A stretch of DNA of 64,000 bases from positions 1,798,001 to 1,862,000 of the forward strand of contig NZ_FSRT01000001.1 in assembly GCF_900143015.1 (NCBI RefSeq), given 5' to 3'. The stretch comes from Fibrobacter sp. UWB11 (GTDB lineage: Bacteria > Fibrobacterota > Fibrobacteria > Fibrobacterales > Fibrobacteraceae). This document shows positions 54,481 to 63,296 of the stretch, piece by piece; positions within the stretch are counted from its first letter, which is position 1; every line of letters begins with the position of its first letter. The notes beneath the pieces were generated by a model that ran no database searches, was not told the DNA's origin, and saw only the letters and a list, made by a program, of their open reading frames with translations. A program made the position numbers and the translations under genes.

Positions 54481-55329
54481 CTAGTTCAATTCCATATTGT
54501 CAATAAGGCGCGTCTTGCCGAAGAATGCGGCAGCCAAGATAACAGCTTTATCTTCGCCCAAGGCGCCATTGCACTTCTGCAAAGTTTTCTGGCTTGCGAC
54601 TTCGACATACTGAACGACGCCGCGAGCAGCCACGATGGACTTCACGACAATGTCACGAATTTTCGAAACGCTGCGTTCACCCGCTTCGTAAGCAGCCTTA
54701 GCAGCCTTCAAACCATTGTAAATGCCAAGAGCCTGAGCGCGTTCTTCGTCGGTCAAGTATTCGTTACGGCTAGAACGAGCAAGGCCGCTTTCTTCACGAA
54801 CAATCTTCACGCGGTGAATCTTGATGTTAAAGTTCAAATCCTTCACCATCTTTTCGATCAAGAACACCTGCTGGTAATCCTTTTCGCCAAAGAAGGCATC
54901 GTTTGCACCCGAAATCAGGAACAACTTGGAAACGACCGTCAACACGCCACGGAAGTGTCCCGGGCGGTAAGCACCGCAATACATCGATTCGAGTTGTTCA
55001 TCACGAACAAGCGTCATCGGATCGCCATCAGGGTACATTTCTGCGACAGACGGAGCAAAAACAAAGTCGGCACCTATCGATTCCGCAAGTTTTGCATCGG
55101 CTTCCAAGCGCTTGGGATACTTGTCCAAATCCTCGTTCTTACCGAACTGGATAGGGTTTAAAAACACACTTACAACAGTCACATCGCACTCGCTCACGGA
55201 AGCCTTGATAAGAGCGCCATGACCTTCATGGAGTGCACCCATCGTTGGAACGAGACCGATTCTTTTCCCTTCTTTCGCAAGAGGTGCAAGCGTTTGACGT
55301 AGGGAATCGATAGACTTAATTATCTGCAT
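54481..55329 (-). CDS. panC: Pantothenate synthetase
   Basis: A 282-residue pantothenate synthetase (pantoate plus beta-alanine with ATP) of the coenzyme A pathway. The HIGH-like nucleotide motif is in VPTMGALHEGHGALI, with VSVFLNPIQFG following, then FFGEKDYQQ (pantoate/ATP site) and the KMSKS-like loop EESGLARSSRNEYL. Complete and of usual length. It is the last gene of a tight minus-strand operon folK-dNK-panC (gap 2 bases to the kinase gene). panB and panD are not in this window. Confidence 0.96.
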   Translation of the reverse strand: MQIIKSIDSLRQTLAPLAKEGKRIGLVPTMGALHEGHGALIKASVSECDVTVVSVFLNPIQFGKNEDLDKYPKRLEADAKLAESIGADFVFAPSVAEMYPDGDPMTLVRDEQLESMYCGAYRPGHFRGVLTVVSKLFLISGANDAFFGEKDYQQVFLIEKMVKDLNFNIKIHRVKIVREESGLARSSRNEYLTDEERAQALGIYNGLKAAKAAYEAGERSVSKIRDIVVKSIVAARGVVQYVEVASQKTLQKCNGALGEDKAVILAAAFFGKTRLIDNMELN

Positions 55330-55331
55330 GA

Positions 55332-55982
55332 TTAGATACCTTCTGGAACAAAATAAGTCGTTTGACTTGGGCAGGACGCAATCGCGTTCAATACCATTTG
55401 CAAATGGCTTTCGTTATGAACAAAATCAATATTATCAGTGTTGATTATCAGCACAGGAGCGTCGGTATAATGCCAAAAATGATGGTCGTAGCGGTCCTGC
55501 AAATCGCTCAGGTAGTTACCGTCAATGGTCTTTTCCATCGCGCGGCCACGGCCCCTGATGCGTTTCAAAAGTGTAGAAACACTCGCCTGCAAATAGACAA
55601 CGTAGTCCGGCTTGCGGATATCGTGGTTCAAGGCGTTCGACACTTGGTCATACATTGTAAGTTCGTTTTCGGTGAGGTTCTGCGAGGCAAAGATGCGGTC
55701 TTTGTCGAACGTATAATCGCTCACCAGCAAATCGTGGAACAAGTCACTCTGCAGCGCAGAATTCTGAAGTTGCTTAAAACGGTCAAGCAAAAAGAACAAC
55801 TGCGTCTGGAAGGCGTACGCCGAGCGGTTCTCGTAAAATTTGGGCAAGAACGGATTGTCAGCAAAATTTTCTTCGATAAACATCGCGTTCCAGCGTTCAC
55901 AAATGGCGCGCGCAAGCGAAGTCTTACCAACGCCAATCACACCTTCAATTGCCATAAAATGAATGTTCTTGTCTGCAAGCAT
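55332..55982 (-). CDS. Deoxynucleoside kinase
   Basis: A 216-residue deoxynucleoside kinase (dNK/dCK-dGK family) of the P-loop type. Walker A GVIGVGKTSLA (about 14-24), the EEN motif for nucleoside binding (IEENFADNPFL), the DYTFDKDRIFA region, and the lid arginines RIRGRGRAMEK are clear. It salvages deoxynucleosides by 5'-phosphorylation; substrate preference cannot be read with certainty. The ATG overlaps the folK stop (TGATG) and panC follows two bases after the stop. folK next to this kinase is a recurrent pairing in this part of the tree of life. Confidence 0.88.
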   Translation of the reverse strand: MLADKNIHFMAIEGVIGVGKTSLARAICERWNAMFIEENFADNPFLPKFYENRSAYAFQTQLFFLLDRFKQLQNSALQSDLFHDLLVSDYTFDKDRIFASQNLTENELTMYDQVSNALNHDIRKPDYVVYLQASVSTLLKRIRGRGRAMEKTIDGNYLSDLQDRYDHHFWHYTDAPVLIINTDNIDFVHNESHLQMVLNAIASCPSQTTYFVPEGI

Positions 55983-56491
55983 CAGGGTTCCTCCCCTTTT
56001 ATGACACGGAACGGAATTTTATCTTCACGCTGAAGCAGTTCTGAAAGCAAGTCCTTTACGGCCTTGTTCGTCTTTGGGTCCACCCAGTCCGGAGCAATGT
56101 CGTTCAACGGCACGAGCACGAACTGACGGTTGTAAACCTGCGGATGCGGAATTGTCGGGCGTCCTGCGCAAACTTCACGTCCAAAGAACAGCAAATCCAG
56201 GTCTACTTCTCTAGAATTCCAATGTCCGCGGTCCTTACGCCCAAGAATAAGTTCGGAACCCTTTAAGTAATACAAGAGTTTCGTCGGGTCACCATCGTAC
56301 CAGAAACTCACCACCTGATTAAAATAAGGCCCTTGACCAGCCGGTCCAACAGGAGGAGTTTCATAAATCGGGCTTTCGACCCAACCACCCGCGCTCACGC
56401 GGCAGAGCATATCCCTCCCAGCTTTCAAGTGGGCCGAGCGGTCAGGAAGGTTGCTTCCAAGTGCTATATATACTCTGTTTAAGGATTCCAC
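55982..56491 (-). CDS. folK: 6-hydroxymethyl-7,8-dihydropterin pyrophosphokinase
   Basis: A 169-residue HPPK that transfers pyrophosphate from ATP to 6-hydroxymethyl-dihydropterin in folate synthesis. The fold markers are ALGSNLPDRSAHLKAG at the N-terminus, TPPVGPAGQGPYFNQVV and the strongly conserved block RxxRWNSREVDLDLLFF, seen here as DRGHWNSREVDLDLLFFG with the two Mg-binding Asp. PHPQVYNRQFVLVPLNDI follows. Intact. First gene of folK-dNK-panC. A heptanucleotide-repeat region separates it from rho, which is divergently transcribed. Confidence 0.95.
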   Translation of the reverse strand: MESLNRVYIALGSNLPDRSAHLKAGRDMLCRVSAGGWVESPIYETPPVGPAGQGPYFNQVVSFWYDGDPTKLLYYLKGSELILGRKDRGHWNSREVDLDLLFFGREVCAGRPTIPHPQVYNRQFVLVPLNDIAPDWVDPKTNKAVKDLLSELLQREDKIPFRVIKGEEP

Positions 56492-56522
56492 GCCCCAAAT
56501 ATAGTCATTTTTTAGTTAATAG

Positions 56523-56606
56523 ATACTAGTCATTGGTCGTTAGTTACTAGCGATTAAAAAAAAGAAATTTTCTAAGAACCAATAACTAGTGACTAAGAAC
56601 TAAGAA
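56523..56606. repeat. Two oppositely oriented heptanucleotide arrays between folK and rho
   Basis: Array 1 (56523-56550, read on the minus strand: CTAGTAA, CTAACGA, CCAATGA, CTAGTAT) and array 2 (56579-56606, plus strand: CCAATAA, CTAGTGA, CTAAGAA, CTAAGAA) each have four units in exact 7-bp phase. They face each other across an A-rich spacer, so CTAGTCATTGGT (56526-56537) can pair with ACCAATAACTAG (56578-56589) with one mismatch. Confidence 0.65.
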
Positions 56607-56674
56607 CTCGCAATATTTTTCACAAAAAAAAATTTTTTTATGACATTTCGCAAATTATTATGTATCTTTTAACC

Positions 56675-56740
56675 CGTTCCGCCATTTCGGAACGTAATAA
56701 TTTTAATCATCAATAAATTTTAAGGGGCTGCAAGCCCTTA
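56675..56740 (+). promoter_or_regulatory. Hairpins in the rho leader region
   Basis: CGTTCCG (56675-56681) pairs with CGGAACG (56688-56694). A second hairpin uses TAAGGG and CT (56721-56729, one bulged G) with AGCCCTTA (56733-56740). Between them the sequence is AT-rich. This region is 60-125 bases before the rho start and may form part of an autoregulatory leader. Promoter boxes are not clear enough to mark. Confidence 0.4.
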
Positions 56741-56800
56741 TTATCCATTCACTATATTAGTCTATTTCATTTTATTGAAATTCAATTATAGGACGCTATC

Positions 56801-58855
56801 GTGCCCAGAACACCTAAGAATCAGAGTTTAGAACAAAATAGTCAGGAAAAGTCCTTGACCGACATCGTTTATCCCGAAAGCACAGGAATTCTAGTTCCTG
56901 AATACCTCGGCACACCCGACAAGCTCCCTGAAAATACAGAAGAAGCTCCGCAGCCGAAGCGCCGTGGCAGAAAGCCAAATCCCAAGACAAAGGCCCGCAA
57001 AGAACCCGAATTCGAACAAAACGCTCAAGCCGAAGTCGAACCTGAATTTCAAGAAAAGAGACAGCCGGTTGATGGCATTGCCGCAGCCGAAAAGCGACTC
57101 GCTGAACAATACGGCGTAGCAAACATCGACGCTATTTCTGAACCGATTTACACGAATACCGCACCTTACAGCGAAACATCGAACGAGCAACTTGGCGAAC
57201 AAACAATCTTCACCGCCGAAAACGCAGGCGAGCAAGCTGTTCAAGCAACAGAATCCGCTCCGATTCAAGGTGAAGCTACAGCAGACCCGAACGCTCAACA
57301 GCAAGGTGAAGCACAGGCTCAAAACGGCGAAGGTCAAGATGACCGCCGCTTCAACAACCAAAACGGAAAATTCCAGAACGGTAAGTTCAATAAGAACAAC
57401 AAGTTCAACAAGAACAACCGCAACAACCGCAATTTCCAACAAGAAGAATTTGTCGATGATTCTGCAACGCTCCCGGCTCCAGGTTCCGAAGCTATTTTAA
57501 AGGCAAAGGAAAACTGGCTCAAGTTCCGCAAGCTATCCATGAGCGAACTCCAGGAACTCGCCGTGCAAAAGGAAGTGGACTTCCGCAGAATGCGCAAGCA
57601 GTCCCTCAACTACATTTTGCAGAGCCTCGAAAACGAAGGCAATATCATTTATACGGAAGGCGTTCTCGAAGTCACGCCGCAGGGTCACGGATTCCTCCGC
57701 ATGCCGGATCAGAACTACCAGACCAGCACGGATGACGTTTACGTGAGCCAAAACCTTATCCGTAAATTCAACCTCAAGATTGGCGATACGATTGAAGGCC
57801 TTGTGCGCACGCCTCGCGAACAAGATAAGTACTTCTCCATGCGCCGCATTGACCGCGTGAACTTTGAAGAACCGGACAAGATGCGCCGCCGCGTGGCATT
57901 CGAATATTTAACGCCGATTCACCCGGAAGAAAAGATCCACCTCGAATGGAACGAAACGGAATACAGCACCCGTATCATGGACTTGTTCTCCCCAATCGGT
58001 AAGGGTCAGCGCAGTATCATCCTCGCTCCTCCGCGTACCGGTAAGACCGTTCTTTTGCAGAACGTGACCCGCGCTATTGCAAAGAACCATCCTGAAATCA
58101 TCCTCATCACGCTCCTCATTGACGAACGTCCGGAAGAAGTCACCGAAATGCGTGACATCATCACGGACATCAAGGAAAAGGCAGCCGAAAAGGGTATCGA
58201 AATCAAGGCCGAAGTCGTCGCCTCCACGTTCGATGAACCGCCCGAGCACCACACCCGCGTGGCAAACATGGTCTTGGAAAAGGCAAAGCGCCTCGTCGAA
58301 AGCCAGAAGGACGTCGTGATTTTGCTCGACTCCATCACGCGTTTCGCTCGTGCAAACAACGTTGTGATTCCGCACTCCGGCAAGATTTTGTCTGGCGGTG
58401 TGGATGCCAACGCCATGCAGTTCCCGAAGAAGTTCTTCGGTGCCGCCCGTAAGATTCAGGACAAGATCCGCACCGTCAAGAACGAAGACGGCTCCATCAC
58501 AGAAGAAGTCCAGAAGAATGGTTCACTCACCATCATCGGTACCGCCCTTATCGAAACGGGTAGCCGCATGGACGAAGTGATCTTCGAAGAATTCAAGGGC
58601 ACCGGCAACATGGAACTCGTGTTGGACCGCCGCATCGCAGAAAAGCGCATTTGGCCCGCCATTGACGTGTTCAAGTCCGGCACCCGCAAGGAAGAACGCT
58701 TGCTTACGCTTCTCGAACAGAATGCCGCTTGGAACTTCAGACGCGGTAGCCAGAACGAGACGGAAACAGGCATCATGGAGAACCTGCTTAAGCTCATGAG
58801 TAAGCTCAAGACCAACGCAGAACTCCTCGCCGTTCTCTCCAAACCGAAAGTCTAA
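56801..58855 (+). CDS. rho: Transcription termination factor Rho with long disordered N-terminal region
   Basis: A 684-residue Rho; the usual length is about 420. The start codon is GTG. Residues about 1-230 are a polar insertion: first Glu/Gln/Ala-rich, then a basic Asn/Lys/Arg-rich stretch (near 183-210, NNKFNKNNRNNRN type). Then come the helical N-terminal domain (about 240-280), the cold-shock-like RNA-binding domain (about 285-355) and the hexameric ATPase with Walker A PPRTGKT (about 409-415), LLIDERPEEVTEM, the VILLDSITR Walker B and the Q/R loops. Similar disordered extensions in Rho of other phyla affect RNA binding and condensate formation; that role here is inferred. A strong terminator follows. 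Confidence 0.94.
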   Translation: MPRTPKNQSLEQNSQEKSLTDIVYPESTGILVPEYLGTPDKLPENTEEAPQPKRRGRKPNPKTKARKEPEFEQNAQAEVEPEFQEKRQPVDGIAAAEKRLAEQYGVANIDAISEPIYTNTAPYSETSNEQLGEQTIFTAENAGEQAVQATESAPIQGEATADPNAQQQGEAQAQNGEGQDDRRFNNQNGKFQNGKFNKNNKFNKNNRNNRNFQQEEFVDDSATLPAPGSEAILKAKENWLKFRKLSMSELQELAVQKEVDFRRMRKQSLNYILQSLENEGNIIYTEGVLEVTPQGHGFLRMPDQNYQTSTDDVYVSQNLIRKFNLKIGDTIEGLVRTPREQDKYFSMRRIDRVNFEEPDKMRRRVAFEYLTPIHPEEKIHLEWNETEYSTRIMDLFSPIGKGQRSIILAPPRTGKTVLLQNVTRAIAKNHPEIILITLLIDERPEEVTEMRDIITDIKEKAAEKGIEIKAEVVASTFDEPPEHHTRVANMVLEKAKRLVESQKDVVILLDSITRFARANNVVIPHSGKILSGGVDANAMQFPKKFFGAARKIQDKIRTVKNEDGSITEEVQKNGSLTIIGTALIETGSRMDEVIFEEFKGTGNMELVLDRRIAEKRIWPAIDVFKSGTRKEERLLTLLEQNAAWNFRRGSQNETETGIMENLLKLMSKLKTNAELLAVLSKPKV

Positions 58856-58867
58856 AAAAGAATTTAG

Positions 58868-58897
58868 CGGAACGCTCACAAGGCGTTCCGTTTTTTT
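58868..58897 (+). terminator. Rho-independent terminator after rho
   Basis: CGGAACGC (58868-58875) and GCGTTCCG (58883-58890) form an 8-bp stem with loop TCACAAG, followed by seven T. It starts 12 bases after the rho stop. Confidence 0.88.
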
Positions 58898-58918
58898 CAT
58901 TACGACGTCCCCCAGTTT

Positions 58919-59130
58919 GTCATCCTGGAGCCGAAGGCGATAGGATCTATAATTTCTGGAGACCTCATTTGGGACGGCATCCCCTTTTTACCACCTCTGT
59001 CATGCCGGACTTTGTTCCGGCATCGCCTTTTTACAAACAAAAAATTTTTACGTTTACAATCGTAACGTCATTGCTAAAAGCGAACACAACTTTCGTCATT
59101 ACGTGAAGCGAAGCGCCGAAGCAATCCATT
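58919..59130. repeat. Cluster of three dispersed repeat families between rho and proC
   Basis: This 297-bp gap (58856-59152) contains, after the rho terminator, family A (58919-58948, GTCATCCTGGAG ... GGATCT), family C (59002-59023, ATGCCGGA/TCCGGCAT palindrome) and family B (59094-59130, CGTCATTACG ... GCAATCCAT). A partial CGTCATTGC lies at about 59065. All three families recur elsewhere in the window. No gene is seen. Confidence 0.6.
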
Positions 59131-59152
59131 AAGCTTTAAAAAAGGAATAAAA

Positions 59153-59959
59153 ATGAACAATACGATTTTCTTTGCCGGTACTGGTAACATGGGCGGAGCC
59201 ATCCTCCGCGGTCTTTTGAACGCAGGCACAGATGCCAAGAACATTTTCTTCTTTGATCCAAGCGACAAGGCTGCCGAAGCCGTAAGCGCCCTCGGTTGTG
59301 TCCGCGTTTCTAGCTTTGCCGAAGGTATCGAAAAAGCAAACGTCACGTTCCTCTGCGTCAAGCCGCAGATTTTCAAGCTCGTCGCTGCCGAATGGAAGGC
59401 TGCAGCAGCAACGCTCAAAAGCGAAAAGACCTTCATCAGCATCATGGCTGGCGTTGTCCGCAAGAGCCTCATCGAAGTTCTTGGCGAAAAGAATCAGGTT
59501 CTCCGCGTGATGCCGAACTTGCCGCTTACCGTTGGCAAGGGCTCTGTGGGCCTTGCTACCGACGGAGTTTCCGAAGCAACGCTCAAGATTGCAGAAGAAA
59601 TCTTCGGTAACATCGGTGTGACCTGCCGCGTTGCAGAATCCCTCATGGATGCTGTTACTGGACTTTCCGGCAGCGCTCCGGCATACGTCTTTGAATTCAT
59701 CGAAGGACTTACCCGCGGTGGAGTGAAGGCTGGCCTCACCCGCGATGTCGCCCTCAAGCTCGCCCTCGGCACTATCGAAGGTAGCGTTGAACTCGTCAAG
59801 CAGTCCGGCAAGAGCCCCAGCGACCTCTGCGCTATGGTCTGCTCTCCGGCCGGCACGACAATTGCAGGCATCGACGCTCTCGAAGAAGGTGCATTCCGCA
59901 GCACGCTTATCAAGGCTGTTGTCGCCGGCACGAACCGCAGCAAGGAACTGGGCAAGTAA
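59153..59959 (+). CDS. proC: Pyrroline-5-carboxylate reductase
   Basis: A 268-residue P5C reductase, last step of proline synthesis. The N-terminal Rossmann fold carries FAGTGNMGGAILRGL (NAD(P) loop) and VTFLCVKPQ. The C-terminal dimer domain has the family signature DAVTGLSGSAPAYVFEFIEGL and CSPAGTTIAGIDALEE. Normal length, no defects. It lies between a repeat cluster and a sigma-54 activator gene that starts 3 bases after its stop, so the two are co-transcribed. Whether that is functional or incidental is not clear. Confidence 0.95.
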   Translation: MNNTIFFAGTGNMGGAILRGLLNAGTDAKNIFFFDPSDKAAEAVSALGCVRVSSFAEGIEKANVTFLCVKPQIFKLVAAEWKAAAATLKSEKTFISIMAGVVRKSLIEVLGEKNQVLRVMPNLPLTVGKGSVGLATDGVSEATLKIAEEIFGNIGVTCRVAESLMDAVTGLSGSAPAYVFEFIEGLTRGGVKAGLTRDVALKLALGTIEGSVELVKQSGKSPSDLCAMVCSPAGTTIAGIDALEEGAFRSTLIKAVVAGTNRSKELGK

Positions 59960-59962
59960 AAC

Positions 59963-61330
59963 GTGCAATCTTCCATCGATTTTTTCACAAAAGAAACTGC
60001 AACATCCTCGTTCATCTTGGATGTGCTTTCTTCTGTGGACAACAAAGTCGATGTTCATTCGCCCCTAAATGACGATGTCTCCGAAATAGCAAACGCGCTC
60101 CGCGCTACACTTGCCCCCATCGTCATTTGGGACTTAGATTCCTTTACTGCAAAAAATGCAGAACTGCTTTCGGAGCTTCGCGAATACAATCCGGACTCCA
60201 TGATTCTCGCCTATGCAGAATCACCCGAAAAGCACACAAACATTTCAAGCAAGCTCTACGACGCCATTCTCTCGACCGAAGCGCTCCGTTTACACTTGAT
60301 GAGCAAAATTTCGCGTCTCAAGGAAATCTATAACGCAAAGCGCATTTTCCGTGAAAGAATGTCGCACCTCGTCGGTAAGAGCGAAGCAATGCAACGTTTG
60401 CGCAAGAACGTCGAACGCGCTATTTTGCACACAGGCCCCGTACTCATCCAAGGAGAATCTGGAGTCGGCAAAGATCTCATTGCTCGCGCCATCGCCTGCG
60501 TTTACGACAAATTCGTCACAGTCAACTGTAGCGCCATTCCCGAAGCGCTATTTGAGAGCGAACTTTTCGGCCACACACGCGGAGCGTTCACTGGAGCACA
60601 AAACGAACGCATCGGGCTTTTCGAAGATGCGAACGGCGGTGCCATATTCCTCGACGAAATCGGTGACATGCCGTTGCACGCTCAAGTCAAGCTTTTGCGT
60701 GTCATCCAGAATCACGAAATCCGCCCCATCGGAGCCAACAAAACCCGCCACATAGACGTACGCATTATCGCTGCCACGAACCGCGATTTGAAAGAAGAAA
60801 TTTTCGAGAAACGATTCCGCGAAGACCTTTATTACCGTCTGAACGTTATCCCGATGCAGCTTTCACCGCTCCGCGATCGAAAAGAAGACATCGAAGATCT
60901 CGCCAATTACTTTATCCGCCAATATGCGCCCGCAGGCGAACCGTACACGCTCTCGCCCGAAGCCTTGAAAAAACTTCAAAATCACAATTGGCCAGGCAAC
61001 ATCCGTGAACTTGAAAACGTCATTCAACGCGCGCTCTGCTTTACGGACCCCGGCGTTTTAAGGCCCGAAGACCTGCAAATTGACGAAGACAACCACAAAA
61101 AAACAGATTTTTCAAGCGCTAGCCACGCGGCAATCAAAGCATTCAACGCCGATAGCTATGATGATTTTCGCGACATGCAACTCGACGAAGAACGAGAATT
61201 TCTAAAAGCAACTATCCGCAATTGCGATGGTTCCGTAAGCCTTGCCGCCGAGCGGCTTCGCATGAACCGCACCGCACTTTACAACCGTCTTGCACGCCTT
61301 GGCTTAAGCGTCAAAAACGTTCAATTTTAA
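59963..61330 (+). CDS. Sigma-54-dependent transcriptional activator
   Basis: A 455-residue bacterial enhancer-binding protein starting with GTG three bases after proC. The N-terminal ~125 residues look like a diverged receiver: WDLD is at about the phospho-acceptor position, but the acidic pair and conserved Lys are not evident. The AAA+ domain (about 135-370) is complete: GESGVGKD (Walker A, about 162), GAFTGA loop that contacts sigma-54 (about 206-211), [12 protein letters not shown] (Walker B), and arginine-finger region [12 protein letters not shown] Fis-type helix-turn-helix (about 410-450, [21 protein letters not shown]) closes it. Its target promoters are unknown and no partner kinase is adjacent. 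Its 3' end overlaps the convergent TraB gene by 20 bases. Confidence 0.9.
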   Translation: MQSSIDFFTKETATSSFILDVLSSVDNKVDVHSPLNDDVSEIANALRATLAPIVIWDLDSFTAKNAELLSELREYNPDSMILAYAESPEKHTNISSKLYDAILSTEALRLHLMSKISRLKEIYNAKRIFRERMSHLVGKSEAMQRLRKNVERAILHTGPVLIQGESGVGKDLIARAIACVYDKFVTVNCSAIPEALFESELFGHTRGAFTGAQNERIGLFEDANGGAIFLDEIGDMPLHAQVKLLRVIQNHEIRPIGANKTRHIDVRIIAATNRDLKEEIFEKRFREDLYYRLNVIPMQLSPLRDRKEDIEDLANYFIRQYAPAGEPYTLSPEALKKLQNHNWPGNIRELENVIQRALCFTDPGVLRPEDLQIDEDNHKKTDFSSASHAAIKAFNADSYDDFRDMQLDEEREFLKATIRNCDGSVSLAAERLRMNRTALYNRLARLGLSVKNVQF

Positions 61331-62264
61331 AGCCGCGTTTGCGCAAAGCGTCTATGACGTTATCCTTTTCAAGCGCCAAATGCGCAACGCCAACAACTAC
61401 AAAAACGTTTCTATCCTCACGCAAAAATGCCGCAATGGACTCCGCCATTTTTGCATTGCGGTTCACATAAATACGTTGTTCAATTTCATCCTTGAACTTC
61501 TGATCGCTAGAAGACGATTCCTCGCTTTCGTATTCTTCATCATCTTTGTTCAACAAGCTACGCAACAAATCGTCATCACCCGTTTTCCAGGCGTGAATCA
61601 AGTTTTTCACAAGCGTTTCAAATTCAGCAATTTCTCGCAAGGTTGTCTTTAAGTAATACACACCCGCCGAATCCGATTCCGTTGTATCAGCAAGTGCGCT
61701 AATCTGTTCTTCCGCAGTTTCCAAGTCCACAATAGCCTTGCCATCTGACGCCGCTCTATCCAAAAGCACATAGTCAATCCCGTATTCAGGATTCAATCCA
61801 GCCTGTTCAAATGCATACGCACTAAGCGTTGTCGCTACAAGCCAGGGGCGCATTTTTTCAAATACCACCATAGGAATATCCCAGACCGCACAAAGGCTAT
61901 CTAAAGACTTCCACATTTCTGGCGGCAATATATCACGGAGCAACTTATCTTCAAGCATTCCCTGAGAAACCGATTCCTTACCAATCTCTTTCGCGACTTC
62001 TTCATCGTTCATGTTGATTTCAACAGCAAGTTCCTCAGCACGAGCAAACGCAGAATCAATCACAGGTGCAAGCGGATAAAGCGAGGAATCCGCCAAATGG
62101 ATACTCCCCAGCACCCACACCGAAGAATTTTCATCAGAAATTTTCCACAAAAAATGTTTGCTTTCAGGCTGGACTTCATTTTTTTTTGAAGTTCCCGAAC
62201 ATGCGATTAAACAAGATGTCCAATACGCACAAAGCAAAGCAAACAAAATGTATCGTCTATTCAT
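61311..62264 (-). CDS. TraB/GumN-family lipoprotein, copy 1
   Basis: A 317-residue lipoprotein (lipobox LIAC, Cys22) of the TraB/GumN (Tiki-like) family. The two family motifs of GxxH type are present: GSIH near the N-terminus (SSVWVLGSIHLAD) and GVAH near the C-terminus (VFVVVGVAHLALEKDNV). With conserved Glu these are thought to bind metal in a protease-like site. An acidic Ser/Glu insert (about 245-258, EEYESEESSSSDQK) is not in the second copy. The two neighbours share most of their sequence, so they arose by tandem duplication. Its 3' end overlaps the sigma-54 activator gene. Substrate and role are unknown. Confidence 0.85.
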   Translation of the reverse strand: MNRRYILFALLCAYWTSCLIACSGTSKKNEVQPESKHFLWKISDENSSVWVLGSIHLADSSLYPLAPVIDSAFARAEELAVEINMNDEEVAKEIGKESVSQGMLEDKLLRDILPPEMWKSLDSLCAVWDIPMVVFEKMRPWLVATTLSAYAFEQAGLNPEYGIDYVLLDRAASDGKAIVDLETAEEQISALADTTESDSAGVYYLKTTLREIAEFETLVKNLIHAWKTGDDDLLRSLLNKDDEEYESEESSSSDQKFKDEIEQRIYVNRNAKMAESIAAFLREDRNVFVVVGVAHLALEKDNVIDALRKRGFKIERF

Positions 62265-62299
62265 AATATAATTCTACAAAAAACAACTACAAATAGACT

Positions 62300-63262
62300 T
62301 TAGTAGCGTTCAATAATATAGCCACGATTTCTAAGGTTTTCAATCACATTATTTTTTTCAAAAGCCAAATGAGCTGTACCCACTACGACAAAAACATTTC
62401 GATCGTCACGCAAAAAACTTGCAACAGAATCAGCCATGTTCGCATTACGATCTACAAGAATATGTTGCGTCAATTCTTCCATAAATTGCAATTCGCTTGG
62501 CGTATAATCTTCTGTATTATCTTCACTCAACAAAAGATTCAACAATTCATCATCGCCAGATTTCCATGCGTGTACAAGATCCCTCATCATAGTTCTAGCT
62601 TTGGGAAGTTCACGCATGGTTGACTTCAAAAAACAGATGCCTGCCGAATCCGAATACGAATAACCAGCAAGAGCATCAATCTGTTCCTCAACAGTTTCTA
62701 AACTGATGATAGGTTTGCCACTCGCATTTGCATTTTTTATAAACACATTGTCAATTCCATATTCCGTTTTCATTCCTGCCATCATATACGCATAAGTGCT
62801 GATTGTCGAAGCAACCACCCAGGGGCGTTTCGTTTCAAAAGCACTTATAGGCAAGCCCCAAGACTTACAAACACTATCTAAAGAGTTCCACAATTCCGCA
62901 GGCAATACATCCCGCAACTTTTCCCCGGCAAGTTCTCCCCGCACTTTCACCTGCCATTGAAGGTCATTCATAACTTTTTCATCACTTGTATTTAGTTCAA
63001 CAGCAAGTTCACTTGCGGTCGCAAAAGCCGAATCAATCACCGAAGGGAGCGGATAAAACGAAGCATCTGCTATATGGATACTTCCCAACAGCCACACAGA
63101 AGAATTTTCATCAGACACTTTCCACAAGAAATGTTTTTCGCCCCATGATTCCGACGGAGCCGATGGTGTTGAGGACTCCGAGCACGCCACCAAGATTGTA
63201 ATAAAACTAAATATCAAACATGTGGCAAGAAACGAACGAAGTAATTGTAATTTATTCATCAT
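62300..63262 (-). CDS. TraB/GumN-family lipoprotein, copy 2
   Basis: A 320-residue paralogue of the downstream gene. I start at the ATG at 63262, seven bases after AGAGGA; a TTG two codons earlier is unlikely. Lipobox VAC (Cys27) is followed by a short Ser/Pro linker and the TraB/GumN domain with GSIH (SSVWLLGSIHIAD) and GTAH (VFVVVGTAHLAFEKNNV). Blocks shared with copy 1 include HFLWK(I/V)SDENSSVW, PLPSVIDSAFATA and MRPW/KRPWVVAST. The 35-base gap to copy 1 suggests one transcript. Divergence between the copies is concentrated in the middle helical part. Confidence 0.85.
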   Translation of the reverse strand: MMNKLQLLRSFLATCLIFSFITILVACSESSTPSAPSESWGEKHFLWKVSDENSSVWLLGSIHIADASFYPLPSVIDSAFATASELAVELNTSDEKVMNDLQWQVKVRGELAGEKLRDVLPAELWNSLDSVCKSWGLPISAFETKRPWVVASTISTYAYMMAGMKTEYGIDNVFIKNANASGKPIISLETVEEQIDALAGYSYSDSAGICFLKSTMRELPKARTMMRDLVHAWKSGDDELLNLLLSEDNTEDYTPSELQFMEELTQHILVDRNANMADSVASFLRDDRNVFVVVGTAHLAFEKNNVIENLRNRGYIIERY

Positions 63263-63296
63263 AAACAAATCCTCTTTAAAACAATTTAAATATAAA

